Of a stretch of DNA of 64,000 nucleotides, positions 39,501-48,913 are shown one piece after another; positions within the stretch are counted from its first letter, which is position 1, and every line of letters starts with the position of its first letter. The notes beneath the pieces were generated by a model. That model was not told the DNA's origin, did no database searches, and worked only from the letters and a program-made list of their open reading frames with translations. This DNA is from Lunularia cruciata (taxonomy: Eukaryota; Streptophyta; Marchantiopsida; Lunulariales; Lunulariaceae): positions 50,792,333-50,856,332 of the forward strand of contig OX419756.1 of assembly GCA_948567375.1 (NCBI GenBank). Direction: 5' to 3'. Made by a program: the position numbers and the translations under genes.

Positions 39501-40090
39501 TAGTTGGACAGCCTAGAGCTGCATTTCCCACACTCATGAGTTTCCCAGGCTCTCATGCTTTTCGAGAGGGAGGACCTGGACTTGTTTGGGACTCACAGTT
39601 ACAGCAGTTGGTGGAGCCCAATGCTGATGAGAGAGAGCGGGCGATGGGTTTTTGCACCGGTATTACCGCTGTTCCAGCAGTGTCAGAGGCATCTAGGCGT
39701 CAGGTGTTAGGTCAGGCTATGGACCTGAACTGTTTGACCTGGATTGTGAGCCTTGGTTTGGCAGAGCAGCGTAGGATGTGCTTGGTAGGCATCACCACTC
39801 GGACACTTGTGAGCCCTGTGCCTATCGAGACGATTCAGGCACATGCTGGGGGCGATGGACCAAGTGGACATGGTATTCTTGGGACACATCCAGTAGCTAC
39901 TAGGGAGAGTGGTCTACTTGGAGTCCATCCAGGTGAGCGTGGGCTACTTGGATTACACCCTTGGTCCACATGGGATGCAGCTAGAGGACGTGTGGAGCTT
40001 GCAGCCAGAGTGGAGGGAGTTTTTCACACAGAGGTTGGGACCTCTAGTGGTCGGGAGCATGACACTATTGCTCCCAAGGGCCCAGTGTAG
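36569..40090 (+). CDS. Gag - zinc knuckle - protease - cytosine methyltransferase open frame of Gypsy copy B (1173 residues)
   Basis: One long open stretch holding the first half of the element's polyprotein. In order: capsid-like gag part (residues 1-110; more gag lies upstream from about 35.9 kb); zinc knuckles near residues 156-200 (CWTCGGPHHRREC, CEHCHRFGHTSDRC); a linker; an aspartic protease core near residues 505-520 (VLLDSGAQPLMLG); and a C5 DNA methyltransferase over about residues 745-1060. The methyltransferase shows LLELFGGISTG (motif I, cofactor binding), SGWPCQGH (motif IV, catalytic Cys), LLENVPLMGD (motif VI), GSRAHRLHLWWTN (motif VIII) and ADERERAMGF...RRQVLGQAMDLN (motifs IX-X). 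The expected reaction is transfer of methyl from S-adenosylmethionine to cytosine C5 in DNA. Catalytic landmarks are visible, but activity is an inference. The frame belongs to a broken element. Confidence 0.9.
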   Translation: MRTDKLRSLQEFQQKAGESLREAYTRMRRLISFTQGVTEAQAVQFWYGILDRELRRRVRDATLLQATSPTLAVVFGLAERIELNMVEERVVTTGFGRETSSTVVTSSRVQQSAPRPIGFRGQGGQPRSYGASGGPSGVRPLPSFSGQQQPVSGGVACWTCGGPHHRRECTQGSGPDTSGASQPAQRQCEHCHRFGHTSDRCFDLHPELRSGRAAMTGSRGAPVHGGRGGRGSTPSRGAVPALTSDTAMATRIEQLEQRLASMAIAQRRSDSGVEASTSYAGDRDALDFMCRAAQVDASAAVTRSAVRAPEPRGASVELDPQRGEVGRQVRLPQSFTLSEALQTTSMVPRRPSAGVVGGDGVLDGVPDGVPASQPPATTQTESSMMLGAAQLIMRHPLFSTSDMFTLGVDPAPVFRLAATLCESRDGAVPTTRAEVVDSGADLVEGHGIRSATSGLWQAAAARLEELPARPAFERARFTPGVVLLDNQRGIFRLVGPSGKVYTPQRVLLDSGAQPLMLGKAAVVGLELRKTDVERCPFQIQTSLGGGSTQYITRGELVVQVQPGHPTDSSVMRAQAIATIAESYDVLVGGAVLYPMGFNIDYWEETASYRPGWQFGEGRVCRLPVRFSSGSLGSLQSEAMATSVLAFSGAVTWPGDLLEGNAHAEDTPVPEEITRLWSTSGIVPSTLDVPLWSSEEALQQHADQLVQQAWSGAFIPSGDECEDEPPEAIALTPLDTTLIAWQYPVEGICLLELFGGISTGLAAVLQAGIQVQRYLYVERDEIARRVSLHHVAHLAYRYPELLPMSAVRGYQKALLGDISLLGAHDLERHGPVYLVISGWPCQGHTRAGRGLGLQDPRSGVFWEMLRILRHLQVHQSVSPAYLLENVPLMGDSRTRVVASTHQVHSWMGSAVLLDAARVGSRAHRLHLWWTNLLPREVLQRSYDGIQRLDHILVDDILDVGHQSQTVVVADRSPMAVVNLVGQPRAAFPTLMSFPGSHAFREGGPGLVWDSQLQQLVEPNADERERAMGFCTGITAVPAVSEASRRQVLGQAMDLNCLTWIVSLGLAEQRRMCLVGITTRTLVSPVPIETIQAHAGGDGPSGHGILGTHPVATRESGLLGVHPGERGLLGLHPWSTWDAARGRVELAARVEGVFHTEVGTSSGREHDTIAPKGPV
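38790..39765 (+). other. C5 cytosine DNA methyltransferase domain of Gypsy copy B
   Basis: Motif positions: I about 38811-38850, IV (PCQ) about 39070-39095, VI (ENV) about 39208-39225, VIII about 39310-39355, IX-X about 39615-39750. The order is canonical (I before IV, VI and VIII), unlike the circularly permuted plant DRM enzymes. Motif VIII (AHRLHLWWTNLLP) and the C-terminal RERAMGF/VLGQAMDLN block look most like DNMT3-type enzymes by eye, while PCQ in motif IV is shared with DNMT1/CMT and bacterial enzymes. No target-recognition motif can be read that would give sequence specificity. Confidence 0.92.
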
Positions 40091-40229
40091 CAGCCAGTCA
40101 GTACGTCTTCCACTCCTACTACAGTTACAGAGGATACTTGGGAGCTAGATCTTGGACCCAAGCTTACTGGAGAGGAAAGACGGAGGGTTTGGAGGTTCTT
40201 GAGGAGTCACACGAGTTATTTTGCCTTCA

Positions 40230-41580
40230 GTATGAAGGATTTGGGTGCTCTGAAGGGACCTGGTATACGGATTAAGCTGACTAGTGACACACCTGTTTTC
40301 CGACGTCCTTATCGATATAGTGATATGGAGAGGACATTGATTCAGAGCCGGAGTAGTGACCTTTTTGAGGCTGGTTTGGTGGAGATTTCACATGGAGAGT
40401 ATGCATCAGCGACAGTGATGCTAGCCAAGAAGGATATGCATGGCAACTATACAGATAGGCGGATGTGTGGAGATTACCGTCCTATCAACCGACATACCAG
40501 GGCTGATCGGTATGCCATGCCTACACCGGAGGAGATTTTTGATGCGATTGGGCATGCAAAGGTCTTCAGTACTTTGGATCTTCGAGCAGGATACCATCAG
40601 TTGCCGATCAGGGAGGAAGATAAGTCCAAGACAGCATTTTGGGCTATTGATCCTCACGGCAAGGATGTGTTATATCAGTGGAGGTTCTTACCATTTGGGT
40701 TGAAGAACGCTCCTGCTGAGTTCCAGAGGGTCATGGATAGGATCCTAGCTGGACTGGATTTTTCTCGGTGCTATATTGATGACATTTTGGTTTATAGCAC
40801 TACTGTGGAGGAGCATGAGAGACAGTTGTTGGAGGTGTTTGAGAGGTTGAGATCTCATGGACTCAAATTACATCCTGGGAAGTGTAGGTTCTTCCATGAG
40901 CAGGTTGAGTATTTGGGTCACACTATCTACCCCGGAGGACTTGGTGTTTAGCAGACCAAGGTGGAGGGTATTGCACGTATTCCTCGGCCTACAGATGTGA
41001 GCAGAGTGCGAGCATTCCTTGGGTTGGCAAACTTCTATCGCCGCTATGTTAGAGGATTTAGTGCCATTGCCAAGGCCTTAACGAAGCTGACCAAGCTTAC
41101 ACAGGAGTGGTGTTGGGGAGATGAGCAGGAGAGAGCTTTTGTAGAGCTCAAGGAGAGGTTGACATCTGCTCCTATTTTGAGGAGACCGATCAGGGGACGA
41201 CCATTTCAGGTTCACACTGATTGGAGTATGTTGGGGCTTGGAGCGGTGCTCACCCAACATGATGATGAGGAGAAGGAGTTTGTGGTGGCCTATGCTAGTC
41301 GCTCCAACAATTCAGCGGAGGCGAAGTATAGTTCATATGAGGGAGAGTGCTTGGCAGCAGTTTGGGCAGTAGCACATTTCCGCTGTTACCTATTTGGTAA
41401 CCCCTTCACTCTCATCACTGATCATCAGCCGCTGAAGTGGTTGATGGAGTCCGACAAGCTTTCAGGGAAGCTTGCATGATGGGCTTTGATTTTACAGGAG
41501 TATGATTTCACGGTTGTTCACAGACCTGGAGTGGTGAACCGTGATGCAGATGGGTTGAGTAGAAACCCATGTCCCAGCCA
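40230..41580 (+). other. Reverse transcriptase and RNase H region of Gypsy copy B
   Basis: Typical Ty3/Gypsy marks: GDYRPINRHTRADRYAMPTP, FSTLDLRAGYHQLPI, FLPFGLKNAPAEFQRVMD, CYIDDILVYS (the active-site YIDD), HPGKCRFFHEQVEYLGH, then the RNase H region with LGAVLTQHDD, YSSYEGECLAAVWAV, TLITDHQPLKWL and DADGLSRNP. Copies RNA into DNA and removes the RNA strand. It lies downstream of the methyltransferase. Confidence 0.95.
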
Positions 41581-41899
41581 GCAGGATCAGACCGGAGCAT
41601 GTTGGCATGGTGAGACAGATGAGGAGATGGTGCCAGGTTGGCATGCATCGGCCTTTCTGTGTATATTTGCAGAGACTTTGGTGGTATCTCTCTCAGCGCA
41701 TACAGCAGGAGTTATTGAGGTCACAGATCCAGAGAGTGAAGATATTGGTACAATTCAGCGAGACATTCATGATGATGTCTTAGTGATGGACTATCTTTGC
41801 ACTGGTGTTGTGGGTGGCACAGTTGGGGCCAAGGAGAGAGACCGTGTTCTTCAGCGAGCCAGACGGTTCAGATTGGAGGGTAGACACCTTTTGCGTGTA

Positions 41900-42890
41900 T
41901 GGGAGGATGGTAGAGTGCGAGTAGTACCACTTCCATCACAGAGACCACAGTTGGTCCGTCATGCTCATGAGGAGCTAGGACATTTTGGAGTAAAGCGTAC
42001 ATATAGCTTACTCCAGAGTCATTATTGGTGGCGCGGTATGCAGACCGAGGTACAGTAGTTTGTTGCCAGATGTGTGGTTTGTGACCGAGTTAGAGCATCA
42101 TTCAATGCTCCTACGCCACAGTTACACCCATTACCTATCATGGGATTGGGTTACCGTTGGAGTTTGGACTTTGCCGGACCTTTACCGCTGACTGTGAGAC
42201 ATCATTGGTATGTTTTGGTGATGGTGGAGCACTTCTCCAAGTGGATTGAGTTGGTGGCACTTCCTGACAAGTCTAGTGAAGGGACAGCTTACTCGTTCCT
42301 GGATCGAGTTCTTAGTCATTTTGGTGCACCAGCTGAGGTTTTGACTGATCAGGGTACAGAGTTCTTGGGAGAGTTTCAGGTCTTGTGTGACAAGGCTTTG
42401 ATTGATCATCGTACTACATCCCGAGATCACCCTTAGGCAGATGGCTTAGCAGAGAGAGTGGTTCAGACGGTGAAGAGAGGATTGCAAAAGTATGGTTTGC
42501 AGAGAGGCCACTTGGGAGATTGGGATCTCCAGTTACCTTGGTTGGCCATGGGCTATCGGTTCAGCCGGCAAGCCTCCTTAGCATCCTTCTCTCCATACTT
42601 TCTACTCTATGGATGAGATCCAGATTTACCTGCAGCCATTCATCGAGATGCTACTGTAGTTTTGGACTTGGATGACCCCGATGTATGGATGAGCGCATGT
42701 TCTCAGCAGGCAGAGATCTTTCGGAGAGTGATGCCAATGGCCTTTGAGAACTTGGCGATTGCTCAGCATAGAGATACTTTACGCTATGCTACCATTTGAG
42801 GAGGAGGTTATAGACCCTCGATCCATCGATTTCATCCAGGCGACTATGTATATCTACAGCAAACAGCACCGACGACACTTGATGTTTCTA
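41900..42890 (+). other. DDE integrase region of Gypsy copy B
   Basis: The H2C2 zinc finger region (HAHEELGHFGVKRTYSLL...CVVCDRVRA) is followed by the catalytic core (WSLDFAGPLPLT, VLTDQGTEFLGEF) and a C-terminal basic/GPY-like part (HRFHPGDYVYLQQ). This is a DDE integrase, not the tyrosine recombinase of DIRS/Ngaro elements. That matters because the element ends resemble those of the latter. Confidence 0.92.
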
Positions 42891-43049
42891 CGGGCCGCAC
42901 TATCTTGAGAGTGCGCGAGGTTTTGCCATCTGGAGTCCTTGTGTTAGAAGGACGTGATGGTGTTGTTTGGAAGGATCATGTGCGCAATTGTGCGCCATGC
43001 CACCTTCCAAACATTGATGGTACTATGGACCCAAGCTTGGCACTTGTAC

Positions 43050-43203
43050 GTGCAGGCTTGAGGTGTATGTTATGTGGCTCTTCTGGTGGAGCTGCTACTA
43101 TGTTAGTGTGTGATAGCTGTTCGAGAGGATGGCATATGGCATGTATGACTCCTCCCCTCACGGTGGTTCCTCTGGGACAGTGGTTATGTCCTAGATGTAC
43201 TTG
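43050..43203 (+). other. PHD finger at the C-terminus of the Gypsy copy B polyprotein
   Basis: The last 50 or so residues have the C4HC3 pattern: CMLC, then CDSCSRGWHMAC, then WLCPRC. PHD fingers bind histone tails, most often H3K4 in methylated or unmodified form. It sits where chromoviruses have a chromodomain, so a role in choosing the integration site is a reasonable inference. The same finger is recognisable in copy A near 48.6 kb. Confidence 0.9.
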
Positions 43204-43372
43204 ACCTATAGCTAGTTCATTCTTTATATGGTATAGATTGCAAACAGGCGACTAACGATGGGGCTCCATAGCACCCGGCCTCCTGATCTTTGCCCATTAG
43301 AGGGTATACCATATACTTAGAGTAGATGGCTATCTGGAGTTAGAGGGACCTAACCGCCAGCTAGGGGGGCGA

Positions 43373-43480
43373 TTGTGGCACTTTAGAGTCTATGTATGAC
43401 TTATGTGTGAGTTGTGCTTTTATAGTGTATGATGTTGACAGCGATGTATGTTGTGTAGCGATGTATATACGCACGATAGC
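43373..43480 (+). repeat. Copy B segment Y1 (follows polypurine tract)
   Basis: TTGTGGCACTTTAGAG...GCACGATAGC, about 105 bp, directly after the polypurine-like CTAGGGGGGCGA. Repeated at 43930-44034 (Y2). The first strand-initiation site would be expected at its left edge. Confidence 0.88.
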
Positions 43481-43929
43481 TGTCACGCCATTTGTAGTTC
43501 CGCATCTAGATGCTCGGACACTGGAGTTCCAATGATGGTAGTTAGAGTTATTCTAGCAGTTTCTCAGGGACTACTTTCCGACGGTTAGATTTCATGTTCG
43601 GGGTACTGACTTCACGGTGGGGCCCACCGTCACTTTGCACCATTTGCACCGTCGAGTGTGCCGTCAGCGGGACCGTTAGGGTTTCAGGGCTAGCTCGAGT
43701 CCAGGGGGTATAGTTTCAAAGTGAGCTCCAGAGAGCTCACTTCTCTGATGTTGAGCCTTCGAGTTCCTGGCTATGGTGGACAGAGGCCGGCGAGCGTCAC
43801 CTGGATTCTCTATGCTTGAGTGGGTGTGGCTTGACTGTAATCAGTGCCCAATTGTTGGCAGTTTATAGAGTGACAGATCAAGTACTGATCTGAGTTGAGT
43901 TGAGTTGAAAGTGTTAAGCAATCTGATTA
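43481..43929 (+). repeat. Copy B terminal repeat X2
   Basis: Second copy of X, 449 bp, three differences from X1. The Y1/X2 joint reads GATAGCTGTC, close to the perfect palindrome GACAGCTGTC. Confidence 0.93.
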
Positions 43930-44034
43930 TTGTGGCACTTTAGAGTCTATGTATGACTTATGTGTGAGTTGTGCTTTTATAGTGTATGATGTTGACATCG
44001 ATGTATGTTGTGTAGCGATGTATATACGCACGAC
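43930..44034 (+). repeat. Copy B terminal segment Y2
   Basis: Second copy of Y, nearly identical to Y1, ending GCACGAC at the right border next to the ATCAG duplication. Confidence 0.9.
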
Positions 44035-44339
44035 ATCAGTTTTAGCTTTGAGTGGTGCAGTTACTTGGCTTGGTGATTTGTTGAAGGGGAACACCCATGT
44101 AGAGGATACTCCAGTACCGGAGGAGATCACTCGGATTTGGAGTACAAGTGGGATTGTTCCATCCACCTTGGATGTTCCATTGTGGAGTTCAAAGGAGGCA
44201 TTGCATCAACATGCAGATCAGTTGGTGCAATAGGCTTGGAGTGGAGCCTTCGTACCATCAAGAGATGAGTGCGAGGATGAGCCTCTAGAGGCAATTGCTT
44301 TGACACCTTTGGATACCACACTCATTACTTGGTAGTATC

Positions 44340-45330
44340 CAATAGAGGGGATGTGTCTATTGGAGTTTTTTGGTGGGATTAGCACCGGACTAGCTGCGGT
44401 GTTACAGGCAGGTATACGAGTACAAAGGTACTTGTATGCAGAGAGAGATAAGACTGCTAGGCGAGTCTCTCTACATCATATGGCATACTTGGCCTATCGG
44501 TATCCAGAGTTATTACCTATGTCAACACTCAGAGGTTACCAGAAGGCCTTACCAGCATACATTTCCTTATTGGGTGCGCATGACCTAGAGAGACATAGAC
44601 CTATTCACTTGGTGATTTTTGGATGGCCATGTCAAGGACATACACGGGCGGGCCACGGTTTGGGTCTTCATGATCCTCGTTCTGGTGTGTTTTGGGAGAT
44701 GTTGCGGATACTATGACATCTCCAAGTTCATCAGTTTATTTCTCCAACTTACCTTTTGGAGAACGTGCCTTTGATGGGTGATTCTTGCACTAGAGTGGTG
44801 GCGAGTACACATCAGGTTCATTCTTGGATGGGACTTGCTGTATTGTTAGATGCAGCCATAGTGGGATCATTGGCTCATCATCTCCGTCTTTGGTGGACGA
44901 ACCTCTTACCCAGAGAGGTTTTACAACGTGCTTCAGATGGGATTCAACGACTTGAGCACATCCTTGTTGATGACATCTTGGATGTTATGCGTCAGTCTCA
45001 AATAGTGGTAGTGGTTGATAGGTCACCTATGGCAGTGATGAACCTAGTTGGACAGCCTAGAGCTGTATTTCCCACACTCATGAGTTTCCCAAGCTCTCAT
45101 GCATTTCGAGAGGGAGGACCTGGACTTGTTTGGGATTCACAATTATAGCAGTTGGTGGAGCCCAACGCTGATGATAGAGAACGGGCAATGGGTTTTTGCA
45201 CCGGTATTACCGCTATTCTAGCACTGTCAAAGGCATCCAAGCATCAAATGTTAGGTCAAGCTATGGACCTGAACTATTTGACTTGGATTGTGAGCCTTGG
45301 CTTGGCAGAGCAGCATAGGATGCACTTGAT
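44340..45330 (+). pseudogene. Cytosine methyltransferase domain of Gypsy copy A
   Basis: Clear relative of the copy B domain with FGGISTGLAAVL (motif I), FGWPCQGHTRAG (motif IV), LMGDSCTRVV (after motif VI) and DDRERAMGFCTGIT (motif IX). It belongs to a broken element. Confidence 0.9.
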
Positions 45331-48300
45331 AGGAATCACCACTTGGACACTTATGAGCTCTGTGCCGATCGAGACAATTCATGCACATGCTGGGGGCGAT
45401 AGACCGAGTGGACATGGTATTCTTGGGACACAACCAATAGCTACTAGGGAGAGTGGTCTACTTAGAGTCCATCCAGGTGAGCGTGGGCTACTTGGATTAC
45501 ACCCTTGGTCCACTTGGGATGCAGCTAGAGGACATGTGGAGCTTGCAGCCAAAGTGGAGGGAGTTTTTCACACAAAGGTTGGGACCTCTAGTGGTCGGGG
45601 GCATGACACTATTGCTCCCAAGGGCCTAGTGTAGCAGCCTGTCAGTACGTCTTCCACTCCTACGACAATTACAACGGATATTTGGGAGCCAAATCTTGGA
45701 CCCAAGCTTACTGTAGAGGAAAGACTGAGGGTTTGGAGGTTCTTGAGGAGTCACACAAGTTGTTTTGCCTTTAGTATGAAGGATTTGGGTGCTCGAAAGG
45801 GACTTGGTATACAGATTGAGCTGACTAACGATACACCAATTATCCGACGTCCTTATCACTATAGTGACATAGAGAGGACATTGATTTAGAGCTAGATTAG
45901 TGATCTTTTTGAGGCTGGTTTGGTGGAGATTTCACAAAGAGAGTATGCATCAGCGACAGTGATGCCAACCAAGAAGGATATGCATGGCAACTATACAGAT
46001 AGGTGGATGTGTGGAGATTATTGTCCTATCAACCGACAAACTAAGGCTGATTGGTATGCCATGCCTACACCGAAGGAGATTTTTGATGCAATTGGGCATG
46101 CAAAGGTCTTCAATACTTTGGATCTTTGAGCAGGATATCATCAGTTGTCGATCAAGGAGGAGGATAAGTCCAAGATAGCATTCTGGGCTATTGATCCTCA
46201 TGGTAAGGATGTGTTATAGCAGTGGAGGTTCTTACCATTTGGGTTAAAGAATGCTCTTGCTGAGTTTCAGAGGGTCATGGATAAGATCCTAGCTGGATTG
46301 GATTTTGCTCGGTGTTATATTGATGACATTTTGGTCTATAGCACTACTATGGAGGAGCATGAGAGACAATTGTTGGAGGTGTTTGAGAGGTTGAGATCTC
46401 ATGGACTCAAATTACATCCTGGGAAGTGTAGGTTCTTCCATGAGCAGGTTGAGTATTTGGGTCACACTATCTATCCTAGAGGACTTGGTGTTCAGTAGAC
46501 CAAGGTGGAGGCTATTGCACGTATTCCTTGGCCTAGGGATGTGAGCAAAGTGTGAGCATTCCTTGGGTTGGCAAACTTCTATCCTCGTTATGTTAGAGGA
46601 TTTAGTGCCATTGCCAAGACCTTGACAAAGCTGACCAAGCTTACAAAGGATTGGTGTTGGGGAGATGAGTAGGAGAGAGCTTTTGTAGAGCTCAAGGAGA
46701 GGTTGACTTTTGCTCCTATTTTGAGGAGACCAATCAAAGGATGACCATTTTAGGTTCATACTGATTGGAGTATGTCGGGGCTTGGAGCGGTACTCACCAA
46801 ACATGATGATGAGGGGAAAGAGTTTGTGGTGGTCTATGCTAGTCGCTCCAACAATTCAGCAGAGGCAAAGTATAGTTCATATGAGGGAGAGTGCTTGGAA
46901 GCAGTTTGGGCAGTAGCACATTTTTTATGTTACCTATTTGGTAACCCTTTCACTCTCATCATTGATCATCAGCCGCTAAAGTGGTTGATAGAGTCCGACA
47001 AGCTTTCAAGGAAGCTTGCACAATGGGCTTTGATTTTACAGGAGTATGATTTCATGGTTGTTCACAGACCTAGAGTGGTGAACCATGATGCAGATGGGTT
47101 GAGTAGAAACCTATGTCCCAGCCAGCAGGATCAGATCGGAGCACGTTGGCATGGTGAGACAGATGAGGAGATGGTGCAAGGTTGGCATGCATCTGCCTTT
47201 CTATGTATATTTTCTAAGGCTTTGGTGGTATCTCTCTTAGTGCATACAAGAGGAGTTATTGGGTCACAGATCCAAAGAGTGAAGATATTGGTATAATTCA
47301 GCAAGACATTCATGATGATGTCTTAGTGATGGACTATCTTTGCACTGGTGTTGTGGGTGGCACAGTTGGGGCCAAGGAGAGAGACCGTGTTCTCCAGCGA
47401 GCTAGATGGTTCAGATTGGAGGGCAAACACCTTTTGTTTGTATGGGAGGATGGTAGAGTATGAGTAGTACCACTTCCATCTCAGAGACCACAATTGGTTT
47501 GTCATGCTCATGAGGAGCTAGGACATTTTGGAGTAAAGCGTACATATAGCTTACTCCAGAGTCATTATTGGTGGCGTGGTATGCAGAACAAGGTACAATA
47601 GTTTGTTGCCAGATGTGTGGTTTGTGATCAAGTTAGAGCATCATTCAATGCTCTTACGCCACAGTTACACCCATTACCTATCATGGGATTGGGTTATCGT
47701 TGGAGTTTGGACTTTGTTGGACCTTTACCGTTGACTATGGGACATCATCGGTATGTTTTGGTGATGGTGGAGCACTTCTCCAAGGATTGAGTTGGTGACA
47801 CTTCCTGACAAGTCTAGTGAAGGGACATCTTACTTGTTCTTGGATTGAGTTCTTAGTCATTTTGGTGCACCAACTGAGGTTTTGACTGATTAGGGTACAT
47901 AGTTCTTGGGGGAGTTTCAGGTCTTTGTGACAAGGCTTTGATTGATCACCATACTACCTCCCGAGATCTCCCTGAGGCAGATGGCTTAACAAAGAGAGTG
48001 GTTCAGACAATGAAGAGAGGATTGCAAAAGTATGGTTTGTAGAGATGCCACTTGGGAGATTGGGATCTCTAGTTACCTTGGTTGGCCATGGGCTATCGGT
48101 TCAACCGGCAAGCCTCCTTAGCATCCTTCTCTCCTTACTTCCTACTCTATGGATGAGATCCAGATTTACTTACAGCCATTCGTTGAGATGCTACTATAGT
48201 TTTGGACTTGGATGACCCAGATGTATAGACAAACGTATGTTCTCAACAAGTAGAGATCTTTCGGAGAGTAATGTTGATGGCCTTTGAGAACTTGGTGATT

Positions 48301-48913
48301 GCTCAGCATAGAGATACTTTATGCTATGCTACCATTTGAGGAGGAGGTTATAGACCCTCAATCCATTGATTTCATCCAGGAGACTATGTATATCTACAAC
48401 AGACAACACCAATGACACTTGATGTTTCAACAGGTCGTACTATCTTGAGAGTGCATGAGGTTTTTCCATCTAGAGTCCTTGTGTTAGAAGGACGTGATGG
48501 TGTTGTTTGGAAGGACCATGTGCACAATTGTGCGCCATGCCACCTCCCAAACATTGATGGTACTATGGACCCAAGCTTGGCACTTGTACGTGCAGGCTTG
48601 AGGTGTATGTTATGTGGCTCTTCTGGTGGAGCTACTACTATGTTAGTGTGTGATAGCTATTCAAGAGGATGGCATATGGCATGTATGACTCCTCACCTCA
48701 TGGTGGTTCCTCAAGGACAGTGGTGATGTCCTAGATGTACTTGACCTATAGCTAGTTCATTCTTTATATGGTATAGATTGCAGACAGGTGACTGATGATA
48801 GGGCTCCATAGCACCCGGCTTCCTGATCTTGGCCCATCATAGGGTATACCATATACTTAGAGTAGATGGCTATCTGGAGTTAGAGGGACCTAAGCGCCAG
48901 CTAAGGGGGCAAT

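Larger units (their letters stand above)
34128..44034 (+). mobile_element. Ty3/Gypsy copy B with DNA methyltransferase and PHD finger; young, nearly whole, inserted in copy A
   Basis: Begins TGTCACGCC, ends GCACGAC. ATCAG lies on both sides (34123-34127 and 44035-44039), and the interrupted sequence of A continues exactly on the far side. Order of parts: X repeat (34128-34576), long leader, gag, two zinc knuckles, aspartic protease, cytosine methyltransferase, reverse transcriptase, RNase H, H2C2/DDE integrase, PHD finger, then Y-X-Y. The two X copies are both 449 bp and differ at three positions, so the insertion is recent. It looks nearly whole but has about ten interruptions, so it is probably not autonomous itself. 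Confidence 0.95.

Noticed and set aside
38790-39765. Methyltransferase as a captured plant DRM gene
   Set aside because: DRM enzymes have permuted motif order; here motif I precedes IV, VI and VIII.
34128-44034. Element B as a DIRS/Ngaro tyrosine-recombinase element, because of its split repeats
   Set aside because: The enzyme after RNase H is an H2C2/DDE integrase and both copies have short target duplications, so the element is Gypsy. Only the end layout resembles DIRS-like elements.
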